The notes beneath the pieces are model-generated. The model saw only the letters and a list, made by a program, of their open reading frames with translations, was not told the DNA's origin and did not search any database. Below are positions 55,063 to 64,000 of a DNA stretch of 64,000 bases, piece after piece (within the stretch, counting starts at the first letter, position 1; each line of letters opens with the position of its first letter). Source of the stretch: Agrilactobacillus composti DSM 18527 = JCM 14202 (lineage in GTDB: Bacteria > Bacillota > Bacilli > Lactobacillales > Lactobacillaceae). Location: assembly GCF_001436375.1 (NCBI RefSeq), contig NZ_AZGA01000002.1, positions 124,001 through 188,000 on the forward strand, written 5' to 3'. The translations under genes were made by a program, and so were the position numbers.

Positions 55063-57516
55063 CTAATCCTCCTGTTTCATAAAGGTGTAAGGCGTTGTAT
55101 CGCCCATGCCAATCATGGGATCAATGGCCTGTTCAATCACCTGGGTCATCGTTAAGGGCTGGCTTTTAGCAACGGCAACTAGAGCTGGCTGAGTGTGATC
55201 GTCTGCAACTGGCTTGGTGTCAGTCTCGGCCTTAGCGCTAGCTTTGGCGGACGCATCGCCATCAAAGACCGCTTGCAACCGCAAAATCAAGCTGGTTTGT
55301 CGGGTGTTGGCTAAAGACGTGATGGCTGTTTCAAAGGCCTGCGGCTCGCCAACCATGATCAATAAGGCCTTGGCTCTGGTCACAGCTGTATACAAAAGAT
55401 TACGCTTCAGCATGCGCCGAAATTGCATCACCAAGGGTAAAATCACCAGAGGAAATTCGCTCCCCTGAGCTTTATGGATCGATGTGCAATAGGCCAATGT
55501 AAAGCGATTCCATTCAGAGCGCTTATAAGTTACTTCATTACCGTCAAAATCAATGGTGATTTGATCTGTATGGGCCGTATTTTCTTTGGCTAAACTGATA
55601 GCGACAATTTGGCCAATTTCCCCATTAAAAACATTTAAATCGGGACTGTTTACCAGATGTAACACCTTGTCGCCGATCCGATATGAAAAGGCACCAAACT
55701 CAATTTCTTTGGTCTTTGCCGTTTTCTTTGGATTCATAATATCTTGAACTAAAGGATTTAAATGGTCAATCCCCGCTACACCGCGGTACATAGGAATGAG
55801 CACTTGCATATCCTTGCTGGAAAACCCCTTGATCTTGGCTTTTTTGATCACTTGCGCAATCACGTCAGGAATTTGATTAGGGGCACATTTAATGAAACTC
55901 CGATCGCTTTGATTTTTAAAGAAATTAGTATCAAAGTGACCTTCATTGATCTCATGCGCTAAAGGGATAATCGATGAATTGGCGTCTTGACGGTAAATAC
56001 GCTTCAATTCATGCCCGGGAATCACGCCAGAGGCTAGTAAGTCTGCAAAGACTTGCCCCGGTCCCACTGACGGTAATTGATCCTTATCCCCCACTAAAAC
56101 CACATGCATACCCGTGGCAATAGACTTGACCAATTGTCTGAATAAAGACGTATCCACCATGGACATCTCATCAACAACTAGCAGCTGGCCGGTCAGTTCA
56201 TTACTTTGAAGATCATCGCCTAATTCTTCGCGGCCATTCAAGCCCAATAGCCGGTGAATGGTACTAGCGGGTAAGCCTGTGGTTTCGCTCATGCGCTTAG
56301 CTGCCCGACCAGTCGGCGCTGCCAAAAGGACCGGAAAGCTTTCATCTTTATAATCATTAATATCCAAGGAAAAGTCACGGTACTGGGCAAAACAATAAAC
56401 GATCCCATTTAGAACTGTCGTCTTCCCCGTCCCCGGTCCCCCGGTCAAAAGAGTCACTGGATCTGTCAGCGCTTGGCGAATCGCCGCTTTTTGTTGTTGA
56501 TCATATTGAATTTTTAAATCTGCTTGGGCGCCCTTTATCAAAGCGGCAAAAGTTGCATCATCAATTGGATCTTCAGATACTTGTTTGAGGCGATGAAGAT
56601 GGTTGGCAATTTGCCACTCACTATGAAATAAGAATTCAGGATAAAGGCGATGCGCTTGAGAGATTAAACGACCATCTGCCGCTAGATTTTGCATTTGCGC
56701 TATCAAATCGGTCTCGTCAACGGCCACGTGGCGACTGCTCTCCAATAAGTGCGCCGTTTGTTGTAACAGCTTATCCGCTTGGGTGTAAGTATCCCCTTCC
56801 TTATAGGTTAAATCATTTAACACTTGTAAAATACCGGCTTGATAGCGCGCCGGTGCATCAGCTTGAATGCCCTCTTGCTCGGCAATTTGATCCGCACGTT
56901 TAAAGCCCACACCACTGATGTCATACACCAACTGATAAGGATTTTCGGTCAAGATCCGCAACGTATCCTCTTTATATTTCTGAAAGATTTGCGTGGCTAA
57001 ATTACTGCCAAAACCAAAAGCATTCAAACTGATAATGGCTTTTTCCATCCCCACATTATCTTGTAGGGCTTGTACAAGATCTTGGCGCTTGGTTTGGCTC
57101 AACCCCAAATGGGCCAATACATCTGAATCTTTAATGATCTTATCGATTGCCCCTAAGCCTAATTCAGCCACAATGCGTTGGGCAGTCTTCGGCCCAATGC
57201 CTTTAAATTGCGTGCCAGATAAATAGCTGATCAGGCCTTCTTTTGATGTGGGTGTTTGGGTTTCATAGTTATCCGCCTTAAATTGATAGCCATAGCGTGG
57301 ATGATCAATGGCTTGTCCTTTAAAGGTATAAACCTGTTCATCCTTAATTTCACCAAAGTTTCCAGTGACCACAATTTCAGATTCTTGATAATCTGGTAAA
57401 TTCGTCTCTTGAATTTTAATCAAAAGAATTTTGTAAAAATTATCTGGATTCTGAAAAAAGATACTGGCCACTGTCCCCGTCACAAAATAAACCGGTACCC
57501 TTGGGTCATTCATCAT
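55063..57516 (-). CDS. recD2: ATP-dependent RecD2-type DNA helicase
   Basis: RecD2 is a 5'-3' helicase in bacteria that lack RecBC. It acts at stalled forks and in repair. The 817-residue protein has an N-terminal OB-like region (VTGTVASIFFQNPDNFYKIL), tandem helix-hairpin-helix motifs (FKGIGPKTAQRIVAELG, GFKRADQIAE), Walker A LLTGGPGTGKTTVL, VDEMSMVD, and the C-terminal VTRAKALLIMVG. The frame's earlier ATG at 57576 lies in the TPR gene; GGAG is seven bases before the ATG at 57516, which overlaps the TPR stop by 11 bases. An Ala/Lys/Asp-rich tail is unusual and probably disordered. Confidence 0.95.
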   Translation of the reverse strand: MMNDPRVPVYFVTGTVASIFFQNPDNFYKILLIKIQETNLPDYQESEIVVTGNFGEIKDEQVYTFKGQAIDHPRYGYQFKADNYETQTPTSKEGLISYLSGTQFKGIGPKTAQRIVAELGLGAIDKIIKDSDVLAHLGLSQTKRQDLVQALQDNVGMEKAIISLNAFGFGSNLATQIFQKYKEDTLRILTENPYQLVYDISGVGFKRADQIAEQEGIQADAPARYQAGILQVLNDLTYKEGDTYTQADKLLQQTAHLLESSRHVAVDETDLIAQMQNLAADGRLISQAHRLYPEFLFHSEWQIANHLHRLKQVSEDPIDDATFAALIKGAQADLKIQYDQQQKAAIRQALTDPVTLLTGGPGTGKTTVLNGIVYCFAQYRDFSLDINDYKDESFPVLLAAPTGRAAKRMSETTGLPASTIHRLLGLNGREELGDDLQSNELTGQLLVVDEMSMVDTSLFRQLVKSIATGMHVVLVGDKDQLPSVGPGQVFADLLASGVIPGHELKRIYRQDANSSIIPLAHEINEGHFDTNFFKNQSDRSFIKCAPNQIPDVIAQVIKKAKIKGFSSKDMQVLIPMYRGVAGIDHLNPLVQDIMNPKKTAKTKEIEFGAFSYRIGDKVLHLVNSPDLNVFNGEIGQIVAISLAKENTAHTDQITIDFDGNEVTYKRSEWNRFTLAYCTSIHKAQGSEFPLVILPLVMQFRRMLKRNLLYTAVTRAKALLIMVGEPQAFETAITSLANTRQTSLILRLQAVFDGDASAKASAKAETDTKPVADDHTQPALVAVAKSQPLTMTQVIEQAIDPMIGMGDTTPYTFMKQED

Positions 57517-58192
57517 GATCGGGCTCCGATTTGGTCTTGGGGTTGGTTTGAGCAGCCACATATTTTTCAATATCACTCAAACGCTTTTGTTGGGCTTTAT
57601 AATATTTAGGATCTAGGGCCTTAACTTGCTGCAATAAATGATCATCTTGGTCTAAAACATATTGCACCATACCGGCCCCGAAAAGTGCCCCTAAGTTGGC
57701 AGTATCCAACTGATAGGCCTCTAAATAAAAGTCTTGGGCTTGCTTTAAATTCCCCAAGCTCAATAAACTGTCCCCTAATAAAACCAAAGCACCGGTGTCT
57801 TTAGGAGCTAAGTCATGGGCTGTCAAGGCAAAGGCAGTGGCCTTTTGATAATTTTGTTGTTTAAAAAAGATCCGGGCTAGCATCAAGTAATTCTCGGCAG
57901 TCTGTTCTTTTGTATTGAGCTTTTGAAATTGATCCTGCGCCTTTTTTAACTGGCCCGCTTCATAATATAAAACCCCTAAATTATAGTTTAAAGCTTGATT
58001 ATTGGGAAACTTGTGCAAGGCTTTTTGAAACAATTCTTCAGCCTGCTCAAAATCTTGTACGGCAGTCAAATAGGTCCCAAGTTGTAAATAATTTTCCAGA
58101 TTGTCTTCATCTTGAGCAATAGCTTTAACCAATAATGAAATTGCCCCTTGTTGATCGTCTTTTTCAAAAAGTGCTTCGGCTTGTTGATTCAT
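57506..58192 (-). CDS. Tetratricopeptide repeat protein (YrrB-like)
   Basis: The 228-residue protein consists almost entirely of about six TPR units of 34 residues (for example NYLQLGTYLTAVQDFEQAEE and ALNYNLGVLYYEAGQLKKAQ). It has no signal or membrane segment and should act as a protein-binding scaffold in the cytoplasm. In Bacillus a similar gene, yrrB, precedes yrrC (recD2) beside mnmA, and the same neighbours are found here, with a phosphatase gene inserted. The stop overlaps the recD2 start. Confidence 0.9.
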   Translation of the reverse strand: MNQQAEALFEKDDQQGAISLLVKAIAQDEDNLENYLQLGTYLTAVQDFEQAEELFQKALHKFPNNQALNYNLGVLYYEAGQLKKAQDQFQKLNTKEQTAENYLMLARIFFKQQNYQKATAFALTAHDLAPKDTGALVLLGDSLLSLGNLKQAQDFYLEAYQLDTANLGALFGAGMVQYVLDQDDHLLQQVKALDPKYYKAQQKRLSDIEKYVAAQTNPKTKSEPDHDE

Positions 58193-58207
58193 AAAAAATA
58201 AACACCT

Positions 58208-58870
58208 CTAAATTGTATCGCTGGTTGTTAATCTGTGATGTAAAAATTCAGTATCATTCCACTTTAAGAGTTTAAATGTCTGCCCATGATCCTTGGTTTC
58301 TAAAATAGTCACACTACTATTGGTCAACCCACCGTCTTTTCGCATATCGGCAATGGGCGTTGCCAGCAATGATTGGATCAAGGCCACCAGCGCGGCCCCA
58401 TGGCTGACAAATAGTAAATTCTGTTGACCACTTTTATCCAGTTGGACTGCGTGTTTAATGACCGGTTGCATCCGCGCAATCAGTTCTGGGAAAGTCTCGC
58501 CACTGATTCGGGAGGGATTGTAATTGCCAGGGGCATTACGAAATGCGGCTAGCTCTTGCGGGTACTTAGCAGCCACATCCTTAAACTTCATACCCTCCAT
58601 TTTACCAAGATTAAATTCCCGGAGGTTCTCATTGATAATGATGGGCGCATCTTGGCCCAGTGCTTCTTTTAGAAAAATAGCTGTCATCTTTGCTCTGGGT
58701 AATGGACTGGTGTAAATTCTCGAAAACTTGACATGGTTTAAAAATTTCCCCAGGCTGACAATATCCTGATAACTCTGGGGTAATAGTGGCGAGTCGCCTT
58801 GACCGCCTTGGTAACGACCTTCAAGATTCCATTGCGTTTTTCCATGGCGCACAAAATACAGCTTTGTCAT
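58208..58870 (-). CDS. Histidine phosphatase family protein (GpmB/PhoE-like)
   Basis: The 220-residue protein has the catalytic RHG motif (LYFVRHGKTQWNLEGRYQG), the second histidine in LLFVSHGAALVALI and the usual Arg/Glu residues between (LREFNLGKMEGM). It is likely a broad phosphatase and not a glycolytic mutase, as it lacks the phosphoglycerate mutase insertion. GAGG lies seven bases before the ATG. It begins the unit that continues with TPR, recD2 and the Eis-like gene. Confidence 0.9.
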   Translation of the reverse strand: MTKLYFVRHGKTQWNLEGRYQGGQGDSPLLPQSYQDIVSLGKFLNHVKFSRIYTSPLPRAKMTAIFLKEALGQDAPIIINENLREFNLGKMEGMKFKDVAAKYPQELAAFRNAPGNYNPSRISGETFPELIARMQPVIKHAVQLDKSGQQNLLFVSHGAALVALIQSLLATPIADMRKDGGLTNSSVTILETKDHGQTFKLLKWNDTEFLHHRLTTSDTI

Positions 58871-58918
58871 AACATGACCTCTTTATTCTTTAAAACTTGT
58901 AAATTTAATTTAACTTCC

Positions 58919-58927
58919 ATTATACCA
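58919..58927 (-). promoter_or_regulatory. Extended -10 promoter of the phosphatase-recD2 unit
   Basis: Minus strand TGGTATAAT, a perfect extended -10; the -35 box is poor. Confidence 0.5.
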
Positions 58928-58976
58928 GAGACTTTAAAAAAAGTCGGTAGACCACCGGATTCTTCTGGCTTAATTC

Positions 58977-59024
58977 CCAAAAAAAGGCCCTTAGATAGCG
59001 TGTAGCGTGCTATCTAAGGGCCTT
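58977..59024 (-). terminator. Terminator of the nudF-mnmA operon
   Basis: Perfect 16-base stem AAGGCCCTTAGATAGC / GCTATCTAAGGGCCTT and a T7 run in the minus direction. Confidence 0.93.
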
Positions 59025-59036
59025 GATTATGATTTA

Positions 59037-60173
<1,137 letters not shown>

Positions 60174-60248
60174 TCAAATAGATTCTAGTCTTCTACGATT
60201 TGAAGGTCGCAAACACCAGTAACTTATATTATAACAAGACTGTCAAGC

Positions 60249-60593
60249 CTATTTTTCGGCGATAACTTGGCGATCAATCAGGTTTTGAATCACAAAATTA
60301 AATTGTTCAATAATGGCGCCGGTTTTATCCGGTGCTTTAAAAATATTCAAGGGATGTAAGCCACTGTCATCCGTGACAGACATCTTAAATTTCTGTAAGT
60401 CTTTAGCTACCGTCATCTTTAATTTAAAACCAGCCGCATAGGGTGATTCGCCGTTTAACGGTTGATCTAATTGAAAATTACCGTTGCGGGTCTCACGAAA
60501 ACCTACATCCCGTAACGTATAACGCTTAACTTCTGGACTTAAAACATAATTTTTAGGTGCGCCCAAAACTGACGCAGTGGTTGTTAGTGCCAT
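60249..60593 (-). CDS. DUF1831 family protein
   Basis: The 114-residue soluble protein (PKNYVLSPEVKRYTLRDVGF, then GLHPLNIFKAPDK) belongs to DUF1831, a family found mainly in lactobacilli directly behind the cysteine desulfurase of this operon. The function is unknown; the neighbours suggest a part in sulfur transfer or tRNA modification. It is separated by 14 bases from the desulfurase and by 90 bases from mnmA, without a terminator between. GGGGGAAG lies before the ATG. Confidence 0.88.
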   Translation of the reverse strand: MALTTTASVLGAPKNYVLSPEVKRYTLRDVGFRETRNGNFQLDQPLNGESPYAAGFKLKMTVAKDLQKFKMSVTDDSGLHPLNIFKAPDKTGAIIEQFNFVIQNLIDRQVIAEK

Positions 60594-60607
60594 GAAAACT
60601 TCCCCCT

Positions 60608-61774
60608 TTATTTAACTGTTTGGCGCGCCAAGTATTTTTCCACGATGCCAACTAATGCTTCATTAAAACCATCAATATCCGCTTGCGTGGTTTGCGCGCC
60701 AAAACTAATGCGAATGGATTCACTGATTCTAGGACTATCCGCCCCAAACATCGCCGTTAACACATGTGACGGTTCCAAACTGCCCGCCGTACAAGCAGAG
60801 CCACCGGAAACGGCGTAACCGGCTAAATCTAAATTCATTTGTAATAAATTAGTAGGTATCCCTTTGAACCAAATATTGAACACATGTTGTAATTCAGTTG
60901 TCGCCAAGGTCCCATTGACCTCAAAAGCCACCCCATGATCAGCTAGATAAGTCACAATACTTTGTTTGAAACTAGCATATTTTGTCTGACGCCGGCTTCG
61001 CTCGTCATCTGAAATAAGGCTGACCGCTTTGGCAAAACCCGCAATTGCAGGGATATTTTCAGTCCCGGCGCGCCGCTTATGCTCTTGCTCGCCACCTTTA
61101 ATTAAAGGCAAGTAATTGATCCCTTCACGGACGTACAAAAAACCAATAAACTTAGGCCCATTGATTTTATGTGCCGAAGTGGATAATAAATCTATATGGT
61201 CCGCGGTAACATCAATTGGTAACAGCCCATAAGCTTGCACCGCATCGGTATGAAAAATAGCCGGATGATCTTTTAAGATAGCCCCAATTTCATGAATAGG
61301 CATCCGAGCACCGGTTTCATTATTCCCCATCATAATCGTCACTAAAATAGTATCTGGCCGTAGCGCTGCTTCAAAATCCGCTATATCAATATGATTGTTG
61401 GCGTCTACGGGTAAATAGGTCACTTCAAAACCCAGTGTTTCAAGATAAGCCAAAGACTTCAAAACAGCCGGATGCTCCACAGCTGTGGTGATAATATGTT
61501 TGCCTTGGGCCTGCTTGGCCAAGGCAGTTTGGATAATGGCGGTATTATCACTTTCAGAACCGCCAGAGGTGAAAACAATCTCATCATCATGTTGGGCATG
61601 AATGCTCTGAGCAATCGTATGCCTACTCTCATCTAAAATAGACCGGGCGGCCCGGCCAAAATAATGCGGACTAGAAGCATTGCCAAAAGTCTGGGTCATC
61701 GTATCAGTCATCACTTGAACCACCGCTGGTGCCATGGGTGTGGTGGCCGCATTATCTAAATAAATGTGCTTCAT
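60608..61774 (-). CDS. Cysteine desulfurase (NifS/IscS family, YrvO-like)
   Basis: This PLP enzyme releases sulfur from cysteine as a protein-bound persulfide. The 388-residue protein has the PLP lysine in SAHKINGP, EHPAVLKSLAYLE, and the active-site Cys in SGGSACTAGS, a long flexible loop typical of the NifS/IscS class. Being in one operon with mnmA it is the likely sulfur donor for tRNA 2-thiolation, as YrvO is in Bacillus. Direct SufS-type Fe-S function is less likely because no SUF genes are nearby. Confidence 0.95.
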   Translation of the reverse strand: MKHIYLDNAATTPMAPAVVQVMTDTMTQTFGNASSPHYFGRAARSILDESRHTIAQSIHAQHDDEIVFTSGGSESDNTAIIQTALAKQAQGKHIITTAVEHPAVLKSLAYLETLGFEVTYLPVDANNHIDIADFEAALRPDTILVTIMMGNNETGARMPIHEIGAILKDHPAIFHTDAVQAYGLLPIDVTADHIDLLSTSAHKINGPKFIGFLYVREGINYLPLIKGGEQEHKRRAGTENIPAIAGFAKAVSLISDDERSRRQTKYASFKQSIVTYLADHGVAFEVNGTLATTELQHVFNIWFKGIPTNLLQMNLDLAGYAVSGGSACTAGSLEPSHVLTAMFGADSPRISESIRISFGAQTTQADIDGFNEALVGIVEKYLARQTVK

Positions 61775-61788
61775 TCAAAAGCCTCCGT

Positions 61789-62478
61789 TTAATTATCCTT
61801 TAAAAAAGTTAACAAGATTTCAGCTGACTTACGGCCAGCTTCAATGATAAAATCATCAAAATTGGTGGCTGCCTGACTATCAGCCACATCACTTAAGGCC
61901 CGAATCACCACAAAAGGCAATTTAAATTGCGTGGCCACTTGGGCAACTGCTGCCCCTTCCATTTCATTGGCCAGAACGTCTGGATATTGTTTTAAAATAG
62001 CAGCTACCCGTTTGGGATCATTGACAAATTGATCACCAGAAACAATTAAACCGGCAGTCGCTTGTAACTGATTGGCTTTGACAGCCGCTAGAATTTCTGT
62101 AACTAACCGGCTATCGGCTTCAAACTTCAAAGGCTGATTGGGTAATTGACCCAAAGCATACCCAAAGCCAGTCACATCCACATCGGTGTAAGCCAGTGCT
62201 GTTGAGACAACAGTTTCCCCAATCTTAAGACCCTGGCCAATGCCCCCGGCAGAACCAGTATTGATCAAGGCATCTAATCCGGGAATTTGGGCTAGTAAAG
62301 TTGCGGTTAGGGCTGCTTGTACTTTACCAATGCCACTTTCACATAAATATAATTCATGGGCGCCAATCTTTCCAGAATAAATTTTAACCCCACCAATTTC
62401 ATTTTCTGTTTGGTGCGTTAGATTTTGAACCAATAATGCAATTTCTTCGGGCATGGCACAGATAACGCCTAATTTCAT
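61789..62478 (-). CDS. mtnN: 5'-methylthioadenosine/S-adenosylhomocysteine nucleosidase
   Basis: MtnN (Pfs) splits adenine from methylthioadenosine and S-adenosylhomocysteine, clearing inhibitors of SAM-dependent reactions. The 229-residue product has the family marks: IGVICAMPEE-like opening (LGVICAMPEEIALLVQNL), GSAGGIGQGLKIGE, the substrate motif ANEMEGAAVAQVA with its catalytic Glu, and RALSDVAD with the catalytic Asp. It lies between the small membrane protein and the desulfurase, so the operon combines SAM recycling and thiolation. Confidence 0.96.
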   Translation of the reverse strand: MKLGVICAMPEEIALLVQNLTHQTENEIGGVKIYSGKIGAHELYLCESGIGKVQAALTATLLAQIPGLDALINTGSAGGIGQGLKIGETVVSTALAYTDVDVTGFGYALGQLPNQPLKFEADSRLVTEILAAVKANQLQATAGLIVSGDQFVNDPKRVAAILKQYPDVLANEMEGAAVAQVATQFKLPFVVIRALSDVADSQAATNFDDFIIEAGRKSAEILLTFLKDN

Positions 62479-62502
62479 TTAAATTCTCCTCATATCAGTA
62501 AT

Positions 62503-62775
62503 TTAAGCAAAGAACAAAATAATGTATACGGCGGCAATCAAAAAGCCCACAATTAATAGGGCCCAGTTCAAGCGCCATTTCAATTGATAAGAACGGCTTT
62601 GGGCATAATCCCCAGTGAGCGCCCATTTTTCCTTAAAGGTTCTTTGATGATAGGCTTTTTCCACAGCAACGCGCTGGTCATCAGCTGCTTTAAAGTTAGG
62701 ATCTTCAGCGCGTTTGCGCTTGATCACGCGTCTATTTTGTAATTTTTGTTGAATATACTGCCAAAATTTAGCCAA
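62503..62775 (-). CDS. Small tail-anchored membrane protein, unknown function
   Basis: The 90-residue product is very basic in its first half (NRRVIKRKRAEDPNF), then charged, and ends with a single hydrophobic helix (NWALLIVGFLIAAVYIILFF). It therefore looks tail-anchored in the membrane with its N-terminus inside. GTG at 62787 is in frame but overlaps the AGGTGAGG site; TTG at 62775, six bases after it, is preferred. It overlaps the end of nudF by eight bases. I do not know a function; similar small proteins occur at this place in other lactobacilli as far as I recall. Confidence 0.7.
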   Translation of the reverse strand: MAKFWQYIQQKLQNRRVIKRKRAEDPNFKAADDQRVAVEKAYHQRTFKEKWALTGDYAQSRSYQLKWRLNWALLIVGFLIAAVYIILFFA

Positions 62776-63331
62776 GGGTGACCTCACCTTTTAATCTTAA
62801 GATTTCCCAATAAAATAATGCCAATACCGTTTTAGCATCACAAATTTCATTATCTGCCAGGGCTTTTTGTGCTTCTGAAAAACTCAGGTGCATCACATTT
62901 AAAAATTCATCTGGATCTAACTGGCGTTTATGGGCCACTGGTTGTAAATTGTCTGTATAATATAGGTGTAAGTACTCATCTGCAAAACCAGGGGTAGAAT
63001 AAAAATTAGCCACTGGCTTAAGGCTAGGGCTAAACAAACCCGTTTCTTCATTTAATTCCCGTAAAGCCACCGCTTTTGGGTCCGTTTCACCTAAATCAAT
63101 TTTACCAGCGGGGATCTCTAGGGTCTCTTTGCGCATGGGCGCCCGCCACTGTCGTACCACAATCAACTTACCAGTAGCATCAATGGGAATAATGCCTACG
63201 GCACCATGGTGATGGATAATCTCGCGTTTGGCGGTTTGGCCGTTGGGTAATAACACATCTTCTAATACCAAATCTAAGATGGCCCCGTGGTAGAGGGGTT
63301 GTTCTTTAATTACTTTTTCGTCTAAATTCAT
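62768..63331 (-). CDS. nudF: ADP-ribose pyrophosphatase (Nudix hydrolase)
   Basis: NudF splits ADP-ribose and similar nucleotide sugars. The 187-residue protein has the complete Nudix box GKIDLGETDPKAVALRELNE with the following ETGL, preceded by VVRQWRAPMRKETLEIPAG as in ADP-ribose-specific members. GGAGG lies five bases before the ATG at 63331; an in-frame start further up has no site. It is the first gene of the nudF-mtnN-desulfurase-DUF1831-mnmA operon. Confidence 0.95.
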   Translation of the reverse strand: MNLDEKVIKEQPLYHGAILDLVLEDVLLPNGQTAKREIIHHHGAVGIIPIDATGKLIVVRQWRAPMRKETLEIPAGKIDLGETDPKAVALRELNEETGLFSPSLKPVANFYSTPGFADEYLHLYYTDNLQPVAHKRQLDPDEFLNVMHLSFSEAQKALADNEICDAKTVLALFYWEILRLKGEVTLG

Positions 63332-63370
63332 GATGACCTCCATTGATTGAATATTGGGTCTATAATTCAT

Positions 63371-63399
63371 ATCTTACAAGCCCAGAACACATTTGTAAA
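63371..63399 (-). promoter_or_regulatory. Promoter of the nudF-mnmA operon
   Basis: TTTACA (63394-63399) and TAAGAT (63371-63376), 17 bases apart on the minus strand. Confidence 0.7.
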
Positions 63400-63511
63400 C
63401 GGACAGAACCTGATGGCTTAGGAAAAATCAACCTTTAGCCGTATACTCTTTTATTTTAGCCCCATGTACAATAAAGACATAAATAAAGACGTACACGTAG
63501 GAGTGACAAAT

Positions 63512-64000
63512 ATGAACAATCGTTTTAAAAATACATTAATTGGTGCCGGCGGTGTCCTAGTCGCAGGGTTCGTCTTGAGCATTTTGACCCCCATGCCAAT
63601 GATGGGCATGCACCATGGTTTAACGCGTTTCTTCTTACTCATTACCATGATTGCCTTGGCAATATTCATCGTAACCTTACCATTTTACCTCATTGCTAGA
63701 CACCAAAATCGCCAGCAACCGGCAACACCAGATTTAACCGATAAACTCAACCACAAATTATTAGATCACTATCAAAAAGCTGGCTTATCAGACAGTGATA
63801 TCGTCTTTTTCCGAAAAACCATGGCTAGCGCTGAGCAACAAATTCGCAAACTCAATCACAATATTGAAACCACACCCAAATTAAAAGCCATTGATTTAAA
63901 CTTGGACATGGTCAAGGTTTCCAAATCCATGTTTGCGGCAATTGTCAAAGAACCCCAACGCCTGTCTGAGGCCAGTGATTTCTTATATCGGCACTTACCT
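63512..64000 (+). CDS. XpaC-like protein (partial, runs off the window)
   Basis: A frame starting at ATG 63512, after AGGAG seven bases upstream, stays open to the end of the window (163 codons seen). Two membrane helices occupy about residues 9-26 and 38-64. The following soluble part (HYQKAGLSDSDIVFFRKTMA, LKAIDLNLDMVKVSKSMF, IVKEPQRLSEASDFLYRHLP) matches the 5-bromo-4-chloroindolyl-phosphate hydrolysis (XpaC) family. In Bacillota these usually precede telA, a toxic-anion resistance gene, so telA is expected next. The name of the family comes from an indirect assay; the true role is unclear. Confidence 0.85.
   Translation, partial: MNNRFKNTLIGAGGVLVAGFVLSILTPMPMMGMHHGLTRFFLLITMIALAIFIVTLPFYLIARHQNRQQPATPDLTDKLNHKLLDHYQKAGLSDSDIVFFRKTMASAEQQIRKLNHNIETTPKLKAIDLNLDMVKVSKSMFAAIVKEPQRLSEASDFLYRHLP

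Noticed and set aside
40353-59024. Mobile repeat family based on the shared GGCCCTTAG stems at 40,353 and 58,977
   Set aside because: The shared bases are only the terminator stems; flanks and loops differ and there is no duplication of target DNA.
63451-63669. 72-codon minus-strand ORF at the right end
   Set aside because: Lies opposite the much better supported xpaC-like gene on +.

Overview
The window is chromosomal DNA from a low-to-moderate G+C Gram-positive bacterium, most probably a member of the Lactobacillaceae. I base this on Bacillota-type gene orders (ylaN-ftsW-pyc-ylbF-ylbG-rsmD-coaD-ylbL-comEA-comEC-holA, dapA-rnjB, rpoY-rnjA, tig-clpX-engB, pdhABCD), on a DUF1831 gene beside a cysteine desulfurase, on frequent TTG/GTG starts behind strong GGAGG sites, and on Gram-positive -35/-10 promoters. 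I cannot fix the genus. A complete glutamate synthase pair and pyruvate carboxylase are less common in this family. No tRNA, rRNA, IS element, prophage or CRISPR array was seen, and almost everything is on the minus strand.

Layout. 1-5.5 kb: end of a fructose PTS permease, a class-I glutamine amidotransferase (C26), uvrC, and a glutamine-type ABC transporter with a fused receptor/permease. 5.6-10.7 kb: a tiny charged protein, engB, clpX, tig and tuf. 10.8-17 kb: TPR protein, rnjB, dapA, a 45-codon remnant of asd, a degenerate PNPase-like gene, rpsO and, divergently, rpsT. 17.1-29.4 kb: the long ylaN-to-holA cluster including pyc and the comEA/comEC DNA-uptake genes. 29.5-38 kb: typA, suhB, an UPF0223 gene and the pyruvate dehydrogenase operon. 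38.2-39.7 kb: an M-box magnesium riboswitch that leads into a 28-codon leader ORF and an orphan, catalytically incomplete P-type ATPase fragment. 39.7-47.7 kb: def, a heterodimeric ABC exporter with an unknown membrane-anchored protein, rpoY-rnjA and a diacylglycerol kinase. 47.7-53.7 kb: gltD and gltB. 53.8-63.4 kb: Eis-like acetyltransferase, recD2, TPR protein, histidine phosphatase, mnmA, DUF1831, cysteine desulfurase, mtnN, a small membrane protein and nudF. A truncated xpaC-like gene runs off the right end.

How the genes work together. RNA turnover and translation dominate: RNase J1 with RpoY, the catalytically altered RNase J2, a PNPase-derived protein with no visible active site, YlbF, S15, S20, EF-Tu, TypA, EngB, trigger factor and ClpX. 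Central metabolism is represented by Pdh, Pyc and GOGAT. MnmA and its neighbouring cysteine desulfurase form a tRNA thiolation module.

The most interesting locus is 38,288-39,667. Two tandem promoters drive an M-box leader with a terminator, followed by a small ORF whose RNA can adopt mutually exclusive hairpins, and then a protein that keeps the M1-M2-actuator part of a P-type ATPase but has lost the TGE motif and the whole catalytic half. Other notable points are the degenerate PNPase next to rpsO, the asd remnant at its ancestral position before dapA, and a 25-bp hairpin that buries the comEA ribosome-binding site and contains the upstream stop codon.
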